A stretch of DNA of 10,188 bases from Bifidobacteriaceae bacterium (GCA_031278675.1 JAITJY010000206.1:1-10188), one strand, 5' to 3'. Shown: positions 1-6,666, numbered from the stretch's first letter. Translations and numbers: made by a program. Notes: generated from the letters alone by a model not told the origin.

Positions 1-28
1 CACCGCTCTGCCAACCACTCGCCTCCAA

Positions 29-1885
29 TCAGGCAACGACCTCCCAGTCCCAGAAGTTCCAGAACATGGTGCCAGAAATCGTGGTCATGGACACATTCTT
101 GACGCTCTCACGCCACGCCAGAACCGACGGGAACTGATAGAGCACAATGCCGAACCCGTCAGCTAGCAAAATGGTCTCCACTTCCGTGTTGATCTCCGCC
201 TGCCGAGTCGGATCCGTTTCTGTCTCCAACTCGTCATAAAGCTGATCAACCCGCTCGCTGACAAAGCCACCGAAGTTGTTCTGCCCGTCGCTGATATAGT
301 TCGCGGCCGGTTCATAAACCGCCGTCGAGGTCGACTGCCACCCGAACAGCGACACATCATAGGTGCCATTGCCCAGAATAGAACCCCACTGGTCGGAGCC
401 CGCATCGATCACCGAGAAACCGGCTTCGGTGGCCGATTCGTAGATCAACTGGAACTCTTGAACCCGGCGCGAGTTGGACTTGGCGTACAACACGCGCACC
501 TCAGGAGAACTGACGCCAGCCGCGTCCAGCAACGCCTTGGCCCCTTCGATATCCACATCCTTATAGGCCGCATAACCATTCGCCGCGATGGTCGAGTCAT
601 AGCTCGGCGAACCAGGCACCACGTTGTATGAATCGCGTGTGGTGGCATCAGGTTGGGTCGGCTTGATGATGGTGTCAACGATCTGTTGACGCGGCACAGT
701 CTTCAAGAACGCCAAACGAACCTGCTTGGCCTTGTCGGCATCGCCGCCATAGGTCGCCGGATCGAACGGGCCGCCGTTGTTGTAGGTCAGGTCCACGTGT
801 TCGTAAGTGCCCTCAGAGCCGGACTGGTGGGCAATGCCGTCCAGATCTTGCACAGCGCTCAGCACATCTGCGGTTACCTGCGGCAGGATGATGTCGACAT
901 CGCCGTTTTGCAGCGCTTGAACCGTCGCCATCGCGTCTTCGTTGTAGCGCACAATGATCTCATCGACCTTCGCTTGATTGCCCCACGTGAAATCGGGGTT
1001 CTTCTTCAACGTGACATATTGCCCTTCGACGTAGTCGCTGATAAGCATCGGGCCGCAGGAGATAACCAGTTCTGCGTCATCGCCCTTGGGCATTGCTGTC
1101 AAGTCAAAATCGAAGCTCCACACCCGGGCAATCTCAGCCAGAGCCGTGGTGTCCCTGTCTTGGATCGCCTTGACCACCGCCGCCTGGGCTTCGGCCGGAT
1201 CCGTGATTCCCAGAGCGCGCTTGCCCACTACGTGAGCCGGCAATGGATAATCCGCGAAGTTGTACTGCCAGTCCGGGAATGGCTTGGAATAGACAAAGGT
1301 GATCGCTTTGCCGTCTTCGGAAATGGTTGGCGTTTCTTGGATGATCGCCACCGCCGGGTCGCCGGCATCGAAGTAGACCTTGCCTTCCGGCACATCCACC
1401 ACGGCCCCGCTCTCCTCGTCATAGGTCAGGTCTTCCTCTGTCACTTGGTTAAACACGCCAGACCGGGCTGCCCATTCAAGCAGCAGGTCAGCGGCGTGTA
1501 GCTCCGCTCCGTCAGACCATTTGGCGTCCGCCGCAATGGTCTGGGTAACGGTCAGCGGGTCTTCGGAATCCACCCGCATTTCCCCGAATTTGTCATTCTT
1601 GACAAAGTTTAGATCCGGGTCGTAATACGCCCAGTTGGCGCGAGTCATATACGTGATGATGTAATTGGCCGTGGCGTGGCCATTGCCCGACATATAGTTC
1701 ATCGAGAACAACGGCTGGTTCCAACCAACCGTCACCGTCCCGCCGCCAGTGCTACCAGCCCCGGTTCCGGTGCTTGTACCGGAACCCGCATCGTCGGTCT
1801 GCGGGCCAACACATCCGCTCGCGGTCAACGCTAGAGCAACCGCAGCGGCCCCTAGTGCGGCCAGCTTCCTGTGCTGAATTGCCAT
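29..1885 (-). CDS. ABC transporter family 5 solute-binding lipoprotein (peptide/oligopeptide type)
   Basis: 618-residue secreted lipoprotein that would capture peptides or similar solutes outside the membrane and hand them to a Dpp/Opp-type permease. The N-terminus has a basic n-region (HRK), a hydrophobic core and a lipobox ending TASGC with the lipidated Cys at residue 25. A Gly/Ser/Thr-rich tether (about 30-50) follows. Residues 121-138 (AKWSDGAELHAADLLLEW) match the typical family-5 (SBP_bac_5) signature of W-x-D-G followed by A-x-D, and the C-terminal part (NFGGF, then LYDELETETDPTRQAEI) is also typical of the family. The length is normal. The ATG at 1885 has a clear Shine-Dalgarno sequence (AAAGGAG, complement of 1892-1898). 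No permease genes are visible; they could lie left of position 1. The substrate cannot be read from sequence, and a non-peptide ligand is possible. Confidence 0.93.
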   Translation of the reverse strand: MAIQHRKLAALGAAAVALALTASGCVGPQTDDAGSGTSTGTGAGSTGGGTVTVGWNQPLFSMNYMSGNGHATANYIITYMTRANWAYYDPDLNFVKNDKFGEMRVDSEDPLTVTQTIAADAKWSDGAELHAADLLLEWAARSGVFNQVTEEDLTYDEESGAVVDVPEGKVYFDAGDPAVAIIQETPTISEDGKAITFVYSKPFPDWQYNFADYPLPAHVVGKRALGITDPAEAQAAVVKAIQDRDTTALAEIARVWSFDFDLTAMPKGDDAELVISCGPMLISDYVEGQYVTLKKNPDFTWGNQAKVDEIIVRYNEDAMATVQALQNGDVDIILPQVTADVLSAVQDLDGIAHQSGSEGTYEHVDLTYNNGGPFDPATYGGDADKAKQVRLAFLKTVPRQQIVDTIIKPTQPDATTRDSYNVVPGSPSYDSTIAANGYAAYKDVDIEGAKALLDAAGVSSPEVRVLYAKSNSRRVQEFQLIYESATEAGFSVIDAGSDQWGSILGNGTYDVSLFGWQSTSTAVYEPAANYISDGQNNFGGFVSERVDQLYDELETETDPTRQAEINTEVETILLADGFGIVLYQFPSVLAWRESVKNVSMTTISGTMFWNFWDWEVVA

Positions 1886-1891
1886 GTTTTA

Positions 1892-1947
1892 CTCCTTTAC
1901 TCTTGGTTCATCTCCCCCAGTGGGGGCTCTGCTGCGCCTTGCGGCGC
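1892..1947 (-). promoter_or_regulatory. Structured 5' leader and ribosome binding site of the solute-binding lipoprotein gene
   Basis: Read on the minus strand, this leader holds two stable stem-loops. The first is GCGCC-GCAA-GGCGC (1947-1934), a 5-bp stem closed by a GNRA tetraloop. The second is CCCCC-ACT-GGGGG (1926-1914). They are followed by the Shine-Dalgarno AAAGGAG. Between hairpin and Shine-Dalgarno lies a four-codon reading frame ATG AAC CAA GAG TAA (1911-1897) whose stop overlaps the Shine-Dalgarno. The hairpins could be an attenuator, an mRNA stabiliser, or the terminator of the upstream gene ending at 2046. They lack a T-run, and the sequence does not decide between these. Confidence 0.4.
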
Positions 1948-2045
1948 TAACCATTGGGGCTAAGAATAAGCTGAGCGGCGGGCCCCAGATCACCGGTCAG
2001 GCGTTTTTCAAGCGAATCGTTGTCCGTTCGCAATAATTCCGCGGC

Positions 2046-2669
2046 TCAGTTCCGCTGCTGGAGGCGCTCGGCGCGGTTTTGGGCGTCGCGAGCGGCATCG
2101 CGCCCCTGGCGGGCCGTCCAACCGTCGGCGGACAACTGTACGGCGGAAGCGGCATCGAACACGGGGGAAAGCGTGCGGGGACCTGGCAGCCAAAGCCACT
2201 GCGGGCAAAGCAAAACGGGCGGGGAATCAGGGCCGGAGCCGCGCGACATGCCGAGATCCAGCAACACCGCGTGCTGGTAATCGTAGTGACGCTGAGTCTG
2301 CTCCAACCGGGTAACCTCGGCGGGCAGGTCCGCCACGCCATGAGTCTTTAGTTCCAGGACCATCAGGTTGTCGTTGCGGCCGGTCAAACCCCGGTGATGG
2401 ATCGAGATATCAACTGGTCGGGTCGCTGGATCGGGTTGATTCAGGGCGGTTGCGCGGCGCCCCACAGAGCCGTGACCCACGCGGTTGTATTCCACGTCCA
2501 CATCCCAGGACCGCTCATATTCGGTGCGCAGACGCCAAGCGAGTTGGCTGGCAATGACCCGCTCGGAGGCGGGCAGGGGAAGCTGAACAGTTTCCAGGAG
2601 CGAGTACTCATCCAGGATCAAAGTGACCAGGGCGGTGCGCAACCTCGCTTCGATGTCTATATATGGCAT
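2046..2669 (-). CDS. Hypothetical protein with PD-(D/E)XK nuclease-fold motifs
   Basis: 207-residue cytosolic protein from the ATG at 2669. A TTG two codons further upstream is the alternative start. No signal peptide or membrane segment is seen. An acidic helix residue near E50 (WRLRTEYE), then EYNRVG, then RPVDISIHHRG (D87), then DNLMVLELK (E106-x-K108) and a later strand QHAVLLDLG reproduce the spacing of a PD-(D/E)XK restriction-endonuclease-like core. The D...E-x-K triad is the visible support. Proteins with this EYNR / RPDI / NDNL-hydrophobic-E-x-K pattern are usually annotated as hypothetical. Fold assignment is fairly secure from motifs, but catalysis and biological role are unknown. 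The C-terminal 25 residues are polar and Arg/Gln/Ala-rich. No partner gene such as a methylase is adjacent, so a restriction system is not supported. Confidence 0.75.
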   Translation of the reverse strand: MPYIDIEARLRTALVTLILDEYSLLETVQLPLPASERVIASQLAWRLRTEYERSWDVDVEYNRVGHGSVGRRATALNQPDPATRPVDISIHHRGLTGRNDNLMVLELKTHGVADLPAEVTRLEQTQRHYDYQHAVLLDLGMSRGSGPDSPPVLLCPQWLWLPGPRTLSPVFDAASAVQLSADGWTARQGRDAARDAQNRAERLQQRN

Positions 2670-2675
2670 AGGCAA

Positions 2676-2681
2676 ATGTTA
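2676..2681 (-). promoter_or_regulatory. Probable -10 element for a leaderless transcript of the nuclease-fold gene
   Basis: On the minus strand the sequence TAACAT (TANNNT) is followed by exactly 6 nt (TTGCCT) and then the ATG at 2669. This is the usual distance from an actinobacterial -10 hexamer to the first transcribed base, and no Shine-Dalgarno is present. The gene is therefore probably transcribed from its own start codon. No convincing -35 was found. Confidence 0.45.
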
Positions 2682-2835
2682 GCCCAAGGATTGCCATCAG
2701 CCCTTGATGCTGCCTTGACGAAATCCTTGCCTCCAGCCCGTCCCGCCGCACCCACCGCAATGCCGTTGTCCACCGAAACAGCCCGTCACGCCAGTAAGAA
2801 CGCCCACCAACAGCGCATTTTGGCGCGTCGCGCTC

Positions 2836-2869
2836 TAGGATGGAAGCGAATCAACAACCAGACGGGAGG
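2836..2869 (+). promoter_or_regulatory. Probable -10 element and Shine-Dalgarno of the YbjN gene
   Basis: TAGGAT at 2836-2841 fits the actinobacterial TANNNT -10 consensus and would place the start of transcription near 2848. GGGAGG at 2864-2869, 5 nt before the ATG at 2875, is a strong ribosome binding site that fixes the start. The rest of the divergent intergenic region (2676-2874) shows no further gene. Confidence 0.45.
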
Positions 2870-2874
2870 CACAC

Positions 2875-3393
2875 ATGGGTTCATCTTCGGACAGGGGCGA
2901 ACGCTACGAACCAGTCGATCCACGCCACCTGCCCAACGACAGACCACTCCCCCTGACGCGCGACCGGATCGAGGAAGCCCTGCGCGCTGAAGACTGGTCC
3001 TACCAAATCGACTCCGACGGCGACATCGGCGGCATTTGGGAATCCAATGTGTTCTACTTCTTCCTCTACGGCGAACAAAAAGAGATCCTCCAAGTCCGCG
3101 GCCGTTGGCACCAGGACCTGCCCATTGACCTACGCTCCCAAGTCCGCGAAGCGATCGACAACTGGCATTTCGCCAAGATTTGGCCGAAGGCCTACACCAC
3201 CGTCGACGACTCGGGCCGCCTGTGGGTCCTAGCTGAACACACCATCGATTGGGAATTCGGTGTGACCGACGAACAGCTCCGGCTCGCCCTGCGCTGCTCC
3301 ATCACAACCACCCTGTCGCTGTTCCGCAACCTGCAAGAACGCTTCGTCCGGATCGCCGCGCCCCCCGAAGACCCGACCACCCCGTGGGCATAA
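2875..3393 (+). CDS. YbjN domain-containing protein
   Basis: 172-residue cytosolic protein with a YbjN domain at about residues 27-155. The domain opens with LTRDRIEEALRAEDWSYQIDSDGDIGGIWE and continues with an aromatic strand (NVFYFFLYG), then GRWHQDLP and WHFAKIWPKAYT. The family is compared with type III secretion chaperone-like folds and is common in actinobacteria. Its molecular role is not established, although E. coli YbjN has been linked to stress and motility phenotypes. There is no signal peptide. It is the first gene of a two-gene unit and its last 10 bp overlap the GTG start of the amidase, so the two are probably translationally coupled. Start chosen for the GGGAGG ribosome binding site. 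Confidence 0.85.
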   Translation: MGSSSDRGERYEPVDPRHLPNDRPLPLTRDRIEEALRAEDWSYQIDSDGDIGGIWESNVFYFFLYGEQKEILQVRGRWHQDLPIDLRSQVREAIDNWHFAKIWPKAYTTVDDSGRLWVLAEHTIDWEFGVTDEQLRLALRCSITTTLSLFRNLQERFVRIAAPPEDPTTPWA

Positions 3394-4340
3394 AAGACAC
3401 CACTGCGCGCCACAGTTCGCTAGCCCGCCCACGCCGCGTCCCGCTCGCTGTGACCGCTGCGATTGGGGTGGCGCTGGCCGCCGGTGGGGGCGCATTCGGT
3501 TTGACGTTGCACGATGCCGTCCACCCCGCCACCAGCCCCTCCCCCCGTATTGAGGCGGCGGCGGAGTCTAGCTGGCCGAGTGTCTCGGCTGGGCCGCGGC
3601 GCGGCGATGACGTGCCACCGCCCGGTGCGGCGCGCACCAGCGCGGTGCCGAGTCCTAGCCCGTCGGAGCCGTCCACACCAACTAACCCTGCGGCATTACC
3701 CCTGGCGGGGCGGGTGGTCGCGTTGGACCCGGGGCACAGCCCGTCCGGCGGCTCCAGCCACCAGGTGCCCGATGGGCGCGGCGGTACCAAGGCATGCAAC
3801 ACCTCAGGCACAGCAACCGATGCGGGCTACCCGGAGCATGCGTTCAACTATGATGTGGCGCTCCGCGCGCAGTCCCTGTTGGAGGCCCAGGGGGCAACGG
3901 TGTACCTCAGCCGGACCGATGACCCGACCGCAGTGGTCTGTGTTGACGAGCGCGGCATATTTGCTGAGACCAGCGGCGCGGAATTGCTCGTCTCCATCCA
4001 TGGGGACGGGAACGAGGACCGGTCCGTCAAGGGGTTTTTCGCGATCGTGTCTTCGCCGCCGCTGAATGATTCCCAAGGTCAACCCTCATTGGATTTGGCT
4101 GAGGCGGTCTTGGCGCGCTTGCGCGCCGCCGGTTTTACCCAGAACGCAGCCTACGCGGGCGGGATTTCGCGCCGGTCGGACATCGCCGGTGTGTCCCTGG
4201 CCACCCGCCCAACGGTGATGTTTGAGCTCGGCGAGATGCGCAACCCCGACGAGGCCGCACTGATGAGTTCGCCAGATGGCCGTCAGCGCTACGCGGAAGC
4301 CGTGGCTCTAGGAATAGCCGACTGGCTGGCAACCCACTAG
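3384..4340 (+). CDS. N-acetylmuramoyl-L-alanine amidase (Amidase_3), membrane-anchored or secreted
   Basis: 318-residue zinc amidase expected to cut the bond between N-acetylmuramic acid and L-alanine of the stem peptide, outside the membrane. The GTG at 3384 overlaps the end of the YbjN gene and gives a normal signal or anchor: basic n-region (ARPRR), then hydrophobic residues 19-41. A Pro/Ser/Ala-rich wall-spanning linker (about 47-105) follows. The Amidase_3 domain fills residues 110-317. The zinc ligands expected for the family are visible as H118 (ALDPGH), E151 (YPEHAFN) and H206 (VSIHGDG), with the catalytic E281 in MFELGEMRN. C138 and C186 could form a disulfide. All active-site residues are present. 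The reading frame is open upstream to 3249, but that part lies inside the YbjN gene and is a shadow. No wall-binding domain is seen. Confidence 0.92.
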   Translation: MGIKDTTARHSSLARPRRVPLAVTAAIGVALAAGGGAFGLTLHDAVHPATSPSPRIEAAAESSWPSVSAGPRRGDDVPPPGAARTSAVPSPSPSEPSTPTNPAALPLAGRVVALDPGHSPSGGSSHQVPDGRGGTKACNTSGTATDAGYPEHAFNYDVALRAQSLLEAQGATVYLSRTDDPTAVVCVDERGIFAETSGAELLVSIHGDGNEDRSVKGFFAIVSSPPLNDSQGQPSLDLAEAVLARLRAAGFTQNAAYAGGISRRSDIAGVSLATRPTVMFELGEMRNPDEAALMSSPDGRQRYAEAVALGIADWLATH

Positions 4341-4646
4341 CCCAAGGCAGCGCGAGCCAGGCCGGGGTTGGCGGGTGCCGCCCGGGGGACGCGCCCGGAC
4401 CAGCGCCGGCGCGCCGCCGGGGGCCGGGCCGGGGTTGGCGGGTCCCGCCCGCAGGACGCGCCCGGACCAGCGCCGGCGCGGGGCCAGGAGCCCGGCCGGG
4501 GTTGGCGGGCGCCGCCCGGGGGACGCGCCCGGACCAGCGCCGGCGCGGGGCCAGGAACCAGGCCGGGGTTGGCGGGTGCCGCCCGGGGGACGCGCCCGGA
4601 CCAGCGTCGGGGCGTCGCCCGGGGCCGGGCCGCAGTTGCCGGGACG
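4341..4646. repeat. 67-bp G+C-rich tandem repeat (about 4.5 copies) in intergenic DNA
   Basis: Four copies start at 4361, 4428, 4495 and 4562, with a degenerate fifth from 4629. The spacing is exactly 67 bp each time. The unit opens with GCCGGGGTTGGCGGG and contains GACGCGCCCGGACCAGCG. About the first 55 bp are nearly invariant and the last 12 bp vary. Copy 2 has CCGCAGGAC where the others have CCGGGGGAC. The 20 bp just after the amidase stop resemble the tail of a unit. Because 67 is not a multiple of 3, the open frames crossing it do not keep a protein repeat, so it is non-coding. The inverted pair CGGGCG-C-CGCCCG in copy 3 suggests strong secondary structure. It resembles a variable-number tandem repeat of MIRU type in size and position. 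Confidence 0.92.
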
Positions 4647-4683
4647 GCCTCCGGGCGGGGGGCGTCGGGCGACTTGCATGATC

Positions 4684-4714
4684 CTTAGGGCGGGGTCTGG
4701 TACCGTGCCCTAAG
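4684..4714 (+). promoter_or_regulatory. Extended -10 promoter with inverted repeat at a leaderless GTG start
   Basis: TGG-TACCGT (4698-4706) is an extended -10 element (TGN-TANNNT). It is followed by 7 nt and then the GTG start at 4714, as expected for a leaderless mRNA, and no Shine-Dalgarno is present. An 8-bp perfect inverted repeat, CTTAGGGC (4684-4691) and GCCCTAAG (4707-4714), flanks the -10 and ends on the first base of the start codon. This could be an operator for a repressor. No good -35 is seen. Confidence 0.55.
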
Positions 4715-5487
4715 TGTCCTCCGCCGCCGGGTCTTCGCCAACTGCACCAGTGCCGTTGGTCATCATGCCCACTTTCAACGAACGAGGCTCGTTACCAGGC
4801 GTGATCGCGCGCTTGCGCCGGGCAGTTCCGGCCGCGCACATCTTAGTGGCCGATGACTCGAGTCCGGACGGTACTGGGGAGGTGGCGGACGGCATCGGGC
4901 AAAGGGATGACCATGTGCATGTCTTGCACCGCGGCGCGAAGGAGGGTTTGGGGAAGGCGTACTTGGCGGGTTTCGCGTGGGGGCTGGAGCGCGGCTTTGA
5001 TCCGCTGGTGGAGATGGACGCGGACGGGTCGCACCGCCCTGAACAGCTTCCGGCGCTGCTGGCGGCGCTGGATCGGGGCGCTGACGCGGTGATCGGGTCG
5101 CGGTGGGTCAAGGGCGGCGAGGTGTTGAACTGGCCGCTGCGGCGGAAGCTACTCTCGCGCGGGGGCAACCTGTACGTGTCGTTGATGTTGGGGCTTGGCA
5201 TCAAAGATGCCACCGCCGGGTTCCGGGTATACCGCGCTGACCTGCTGCGTTCCCTTGACCTGACCGGGGTCCAGGCCCACGGGTACGCCTTCCAGGTCAA
5301 CATGTCGCTGGCCGTCCACGAGGCCGGCGCTGGGATCACGGAAGTACCGATCAGCTTCCCCGAACGTGAGACCGGAGTCTCGAAAATGAGCGGCTTCATT
5401 GTCCGCGAGGCGATGTGGCTGGTCACCAAGTGGGGCTTGACCCGCCGCTGGCGCCAACTCCGGCGCCTTTGGCGCCGCCAGGCCTGA
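4714..5487 (+). CDS. ppm1: Polyprenol-phosphate-mannose synthase (GT2, DPM1-like)
   Basis: 257-residue cytosolic glycosyltransferase that moves mannose from GDP-mannose onto polyprenyl phosphate. The product is the membrane donor for periplasmic mannosyltransferases, including protein O-mannosylation and, where present, lipoglycan synthesis. Visible GT2 motifs are PTFNE (19-23), DDSSPDGT (47-54), EMDADGSH with the metal-binding D102-x-D104 (100-107), GSRWVKGG (128-135), DATAGFRVYR (165-174) and SFPERETGVSKMS (214-226). The order and spacing match DPM1 and the Ppm1 catalytic domain. It lacks both the C-terminal membrane domain of larger homologues and the Lnt domain fused in M. tuberculosis Ppm1. 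The tail is very basic (RRWRQLRRLWRRQA) and may hold the enzyme at the membrane. The start is GTG 4714; GTG 4750 is a possible alternative. Confidence 0.9.
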   Translation: MSSAAGSSPTAPVPLVIMPTFNERGSLPGVIARLRRAVPAAHILVADDSSPDGTGEVADGIGQRDDHVHVLHRGAKEGLGKAYLAGFAWGLERGFDPLVEMDADGSHRPEQLPALLAALDRGADAVIGSRWVKGGEVLNWPLRRKLLSRGGNLYVSLMLGLGIKDATAGFRVYRADLLRSLDLTGVQAHGYAFQVNMSLAVHEAGAGITEVPISFPERETGVSKMSGFIVREAMWLVTKWGLTRRWRQLRRLWRRQA

Positions 5488-5497
5488 GGCCTGCGGC
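5474..5497 (+). terminator. Stem-loop at the end of the mannose synthase gene, stop codon in the loop
   Basis: CAGGCC-TGA-GGCCTG (5479-5493) is a perfect 6-bp stem whose 3-nt loop is the TGA stop codon itself. Beyond one bulged C the stem extends by four more pairs (5474-5477 with 5494-5497). No T-run follows, so it is at best an atypical intrinsic terminator, possibly acting with the repeat cluster just downstream. Confidence 0.4.
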
Positions 5498-5501
5498 CGG
5501 G

Positions 5502-5704
5502 GATGTCAATTGAAACACTCGACACCACCACGCCGCCCCAGACCCCCGCGAGTGTTTCAATTTATCTCCCGAAACCCGGCGAGTGTTTCAATTTATCTCC
5601 AGCCCCCAGCAAAACCCCAGGTCACAGCAACGGCCAACGCGCCCCAGGAGATAAATTGAAACACTCGACCCCCGCGAGGAGATAAATTGAAACACTCGAC
5701 ACCA
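5502..5704. repeat. Cluster of five A+T-rich 21-bp repeats between convergent genes
   Basis: Four identical 21-bp copies of GGAGATAAATTGAAACACTC+G lie at 5549-5569 and 5580-5600 (as the reverse complement) and at 5647-5667 and 5678-5698 (direct). A fifth, partial copy (CAATTGAAACACTCG, 5507-5521) lacks the GGAGATAA end. Copies in each pair are 31 bp apart, close to three helical turns. The two pairs face each other as 52-bp arms around a 46-bp centre (5601-5646). A second motif, GACCCCCGCGAG, occurs at 5541-5552 and 5667-5678. The copies at 5507 and 5678 both continue into ACACCAC. No gene is seen in 5488-5705. Function unknown: protein-binding array, two-way terminator or remnant of a mobile element. 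Confidence 0.92.
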
Positions 5705-5705
5705 C

Positions 5706-6608
5706 TCAGCGAGCCGAGTTGTTGCGGATTTGGTGTTCGATCGCGTCCGCGAACTGATCTGGCCGTGAGACCAGGTCGTCCCAGGTGAAGCGAAGGATCT
5801 GATAACCTGCGGCTATTAGGGCATTCTGCCTGGTGCGGTCCTTTTGGAAGGCTTCTTTGGAACTGTGGGCTGCGAACCCGTCGATTTCAACAATCAGCTT
5901 CGCGGCGCGGAACAGGATGTCAACCCTGGCCAGGAGGCCACTACCGATTCTGATTGAGACGTTAGTGTCCCAGCCGGTGATTTTGCGGCGCCGCAGGATG
6001 GCGTGTGCAATGACCTCGAGTTTGGATGCTGCGCCAGCTCGGAACATTTCACAGTAGGCGGCAAGGCGGCAGTGTCCGCGGCTCCTGGCTCGGCCAGCCA
6101 CGGTGGACGCGAACAGATCATGCGTTACCACGTCGCGGGCGACCGCCCACGCAAACAGACGGTCGGCGGAGGCATTGTCGAGCCAAGCCAGCGAATCGAC
6201 CAGCGCTGCCGTGCGCCTCTGGACGGTCAGGCCCCGCAACATATCCCGTTCATCTGGCGGTATGGCGATCCGTCTCACTTTGATGCGCACTGGGTCTCGC
6301 ATCACGCCCTCGGCCGCGACCAGGATCACTCCGAGTCTCGGCAACGGAGTCTGCGGGTCGTGCAGGCCAAGCGCACTGGGTCCCCAGATCACCGCGCGCG
6401 GCACGGACAGTGCCGCCGCCCATGCGCCTTGTGCTATGCCGACCGGGGTACCCCGCAACACGAATCCCCGACCGGCGACCCGCTGCCAATAGCCATTCTT
6501 GATTGAGTCAGTGGCCTTCTTTGATGAGAGCCCGCAGGCAATCGCCTGCCCCCGAGTAAACACGCCGGCCTGCGACGAGCAGATCCACGCGAACTTGTTT
6601 CCGTCCAT
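5706..6608 (-). CDS. AbiEi-type winged-helix antitoxin-like protein with DUF559 nuclease-fold domain
   Basis: 300-residue cytosolic protein. Residues 7-53 (AWICSSQAGVFTRGQAIACGLSS, then GYWQRVAGRGFVLRG) match the N-terminal winged helix of AbiEi-family antitoxins. Residues 195-292 match DUF559, a Vsr-like PD-(D/E)XK fold, with E198, D230 (RVDILF), E241-x-D243 (LIVEIDG), H248 and the tail RQNALIAAGYQILRFTWDDL. This two-domain arrangement is common in actinobacteria, usually as a solitary gene. No AbiEii nucleotidyltransferase toxin lies beside it, so a working toxin-antitoxin pair is not supported here. The catalytic-type acidic residues are intact, but nuclease activity is unproven for the family. 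The ATG at 6608 lacks a clear Shine-Dalgarno. The stop lies 7 bp from the last 21-bp repeat. Confidence 0.88.
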   Translation of the reverse strand: MDGNKFAWICSSQAGVFTRGQAIACGLSSKKATDSIKNGYWQRVAGRGFVLRGTPVGIAQGAWAAALSVPRAVIWGPSALGLHDPQTPLPRLGVILVAAEGVMRDPVRIKVRRIAIPPDERDMLRGLTVQRRTAALVDSLAWLDNASADRLFAWAVARDVVTHDLFASTVAGRARSRGHCRLAAYCEMFRAGAASKLEVIAHAILRRRKITGWDTNVSIRIGSGLLARVDILFRAAKLIVEIDGFAAHSSKEAFQKDRTRQNALIAAGYQILRFTWDDLVSRPDQFADAIEHQIRNNSAR

Positions 6609-6641
6609 GGAGCTAGTCTCGCCGCTAGCGCGGCGCCGCGC

Positions 6642-6661
6642 AGCCCAGGAAGGGCCGGGCT
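6642..6661 (-). terminator. Weak terminator-like stem-loop after pstB
   Basis: On the minus strand, 5 nt after the pstB TAA, AGCCCGG-CCCTTC-CTGGGCT forms a 7-bp stem with one G-T pair and a 6-nt loop. A 14-bp palindrome (6628-6641, GCGCGGCGCCGCGC) follows at once. There is no T-run, so termination is uncertain. The AbiEi-like gene starts only 58 bp downstream and could be read through. Confidence 0.35.
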
Positions 6662-6666
6662 GTGGA

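Noticed and set aside
653..1501. 282-codon open frame on the plus strand
   Set aside because: It lies wholly antisense to the well-supported solute-binding lipoprotein and its translation shows no recognisable domain or signal.
3249..3383. Earlier start for the amidase at 3249
   Set aside because: It would overlap the YbjN gene by 145 bp and put an Arg/Pro-rich stretch before the signal segment. GTG 3384 gives a normal signal or anchor.
4375..4713. Plus-strand frames across the 67-bp tandem repeats
   Set aside because: The unit length is not a multiple of 3, so successive copies are read in different frames. The frames stay open only because stop codons are rare in such G+C-rich DNA.
5502..5704. 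CRISPR array, because the motif contains ATTGAAAC as some CRISPR repeats do
   Set aside because: The repeats are only about 21 bp, the intervals in each pair are about 10 bp, the copies occur in both orientations, and no cas gene is present.
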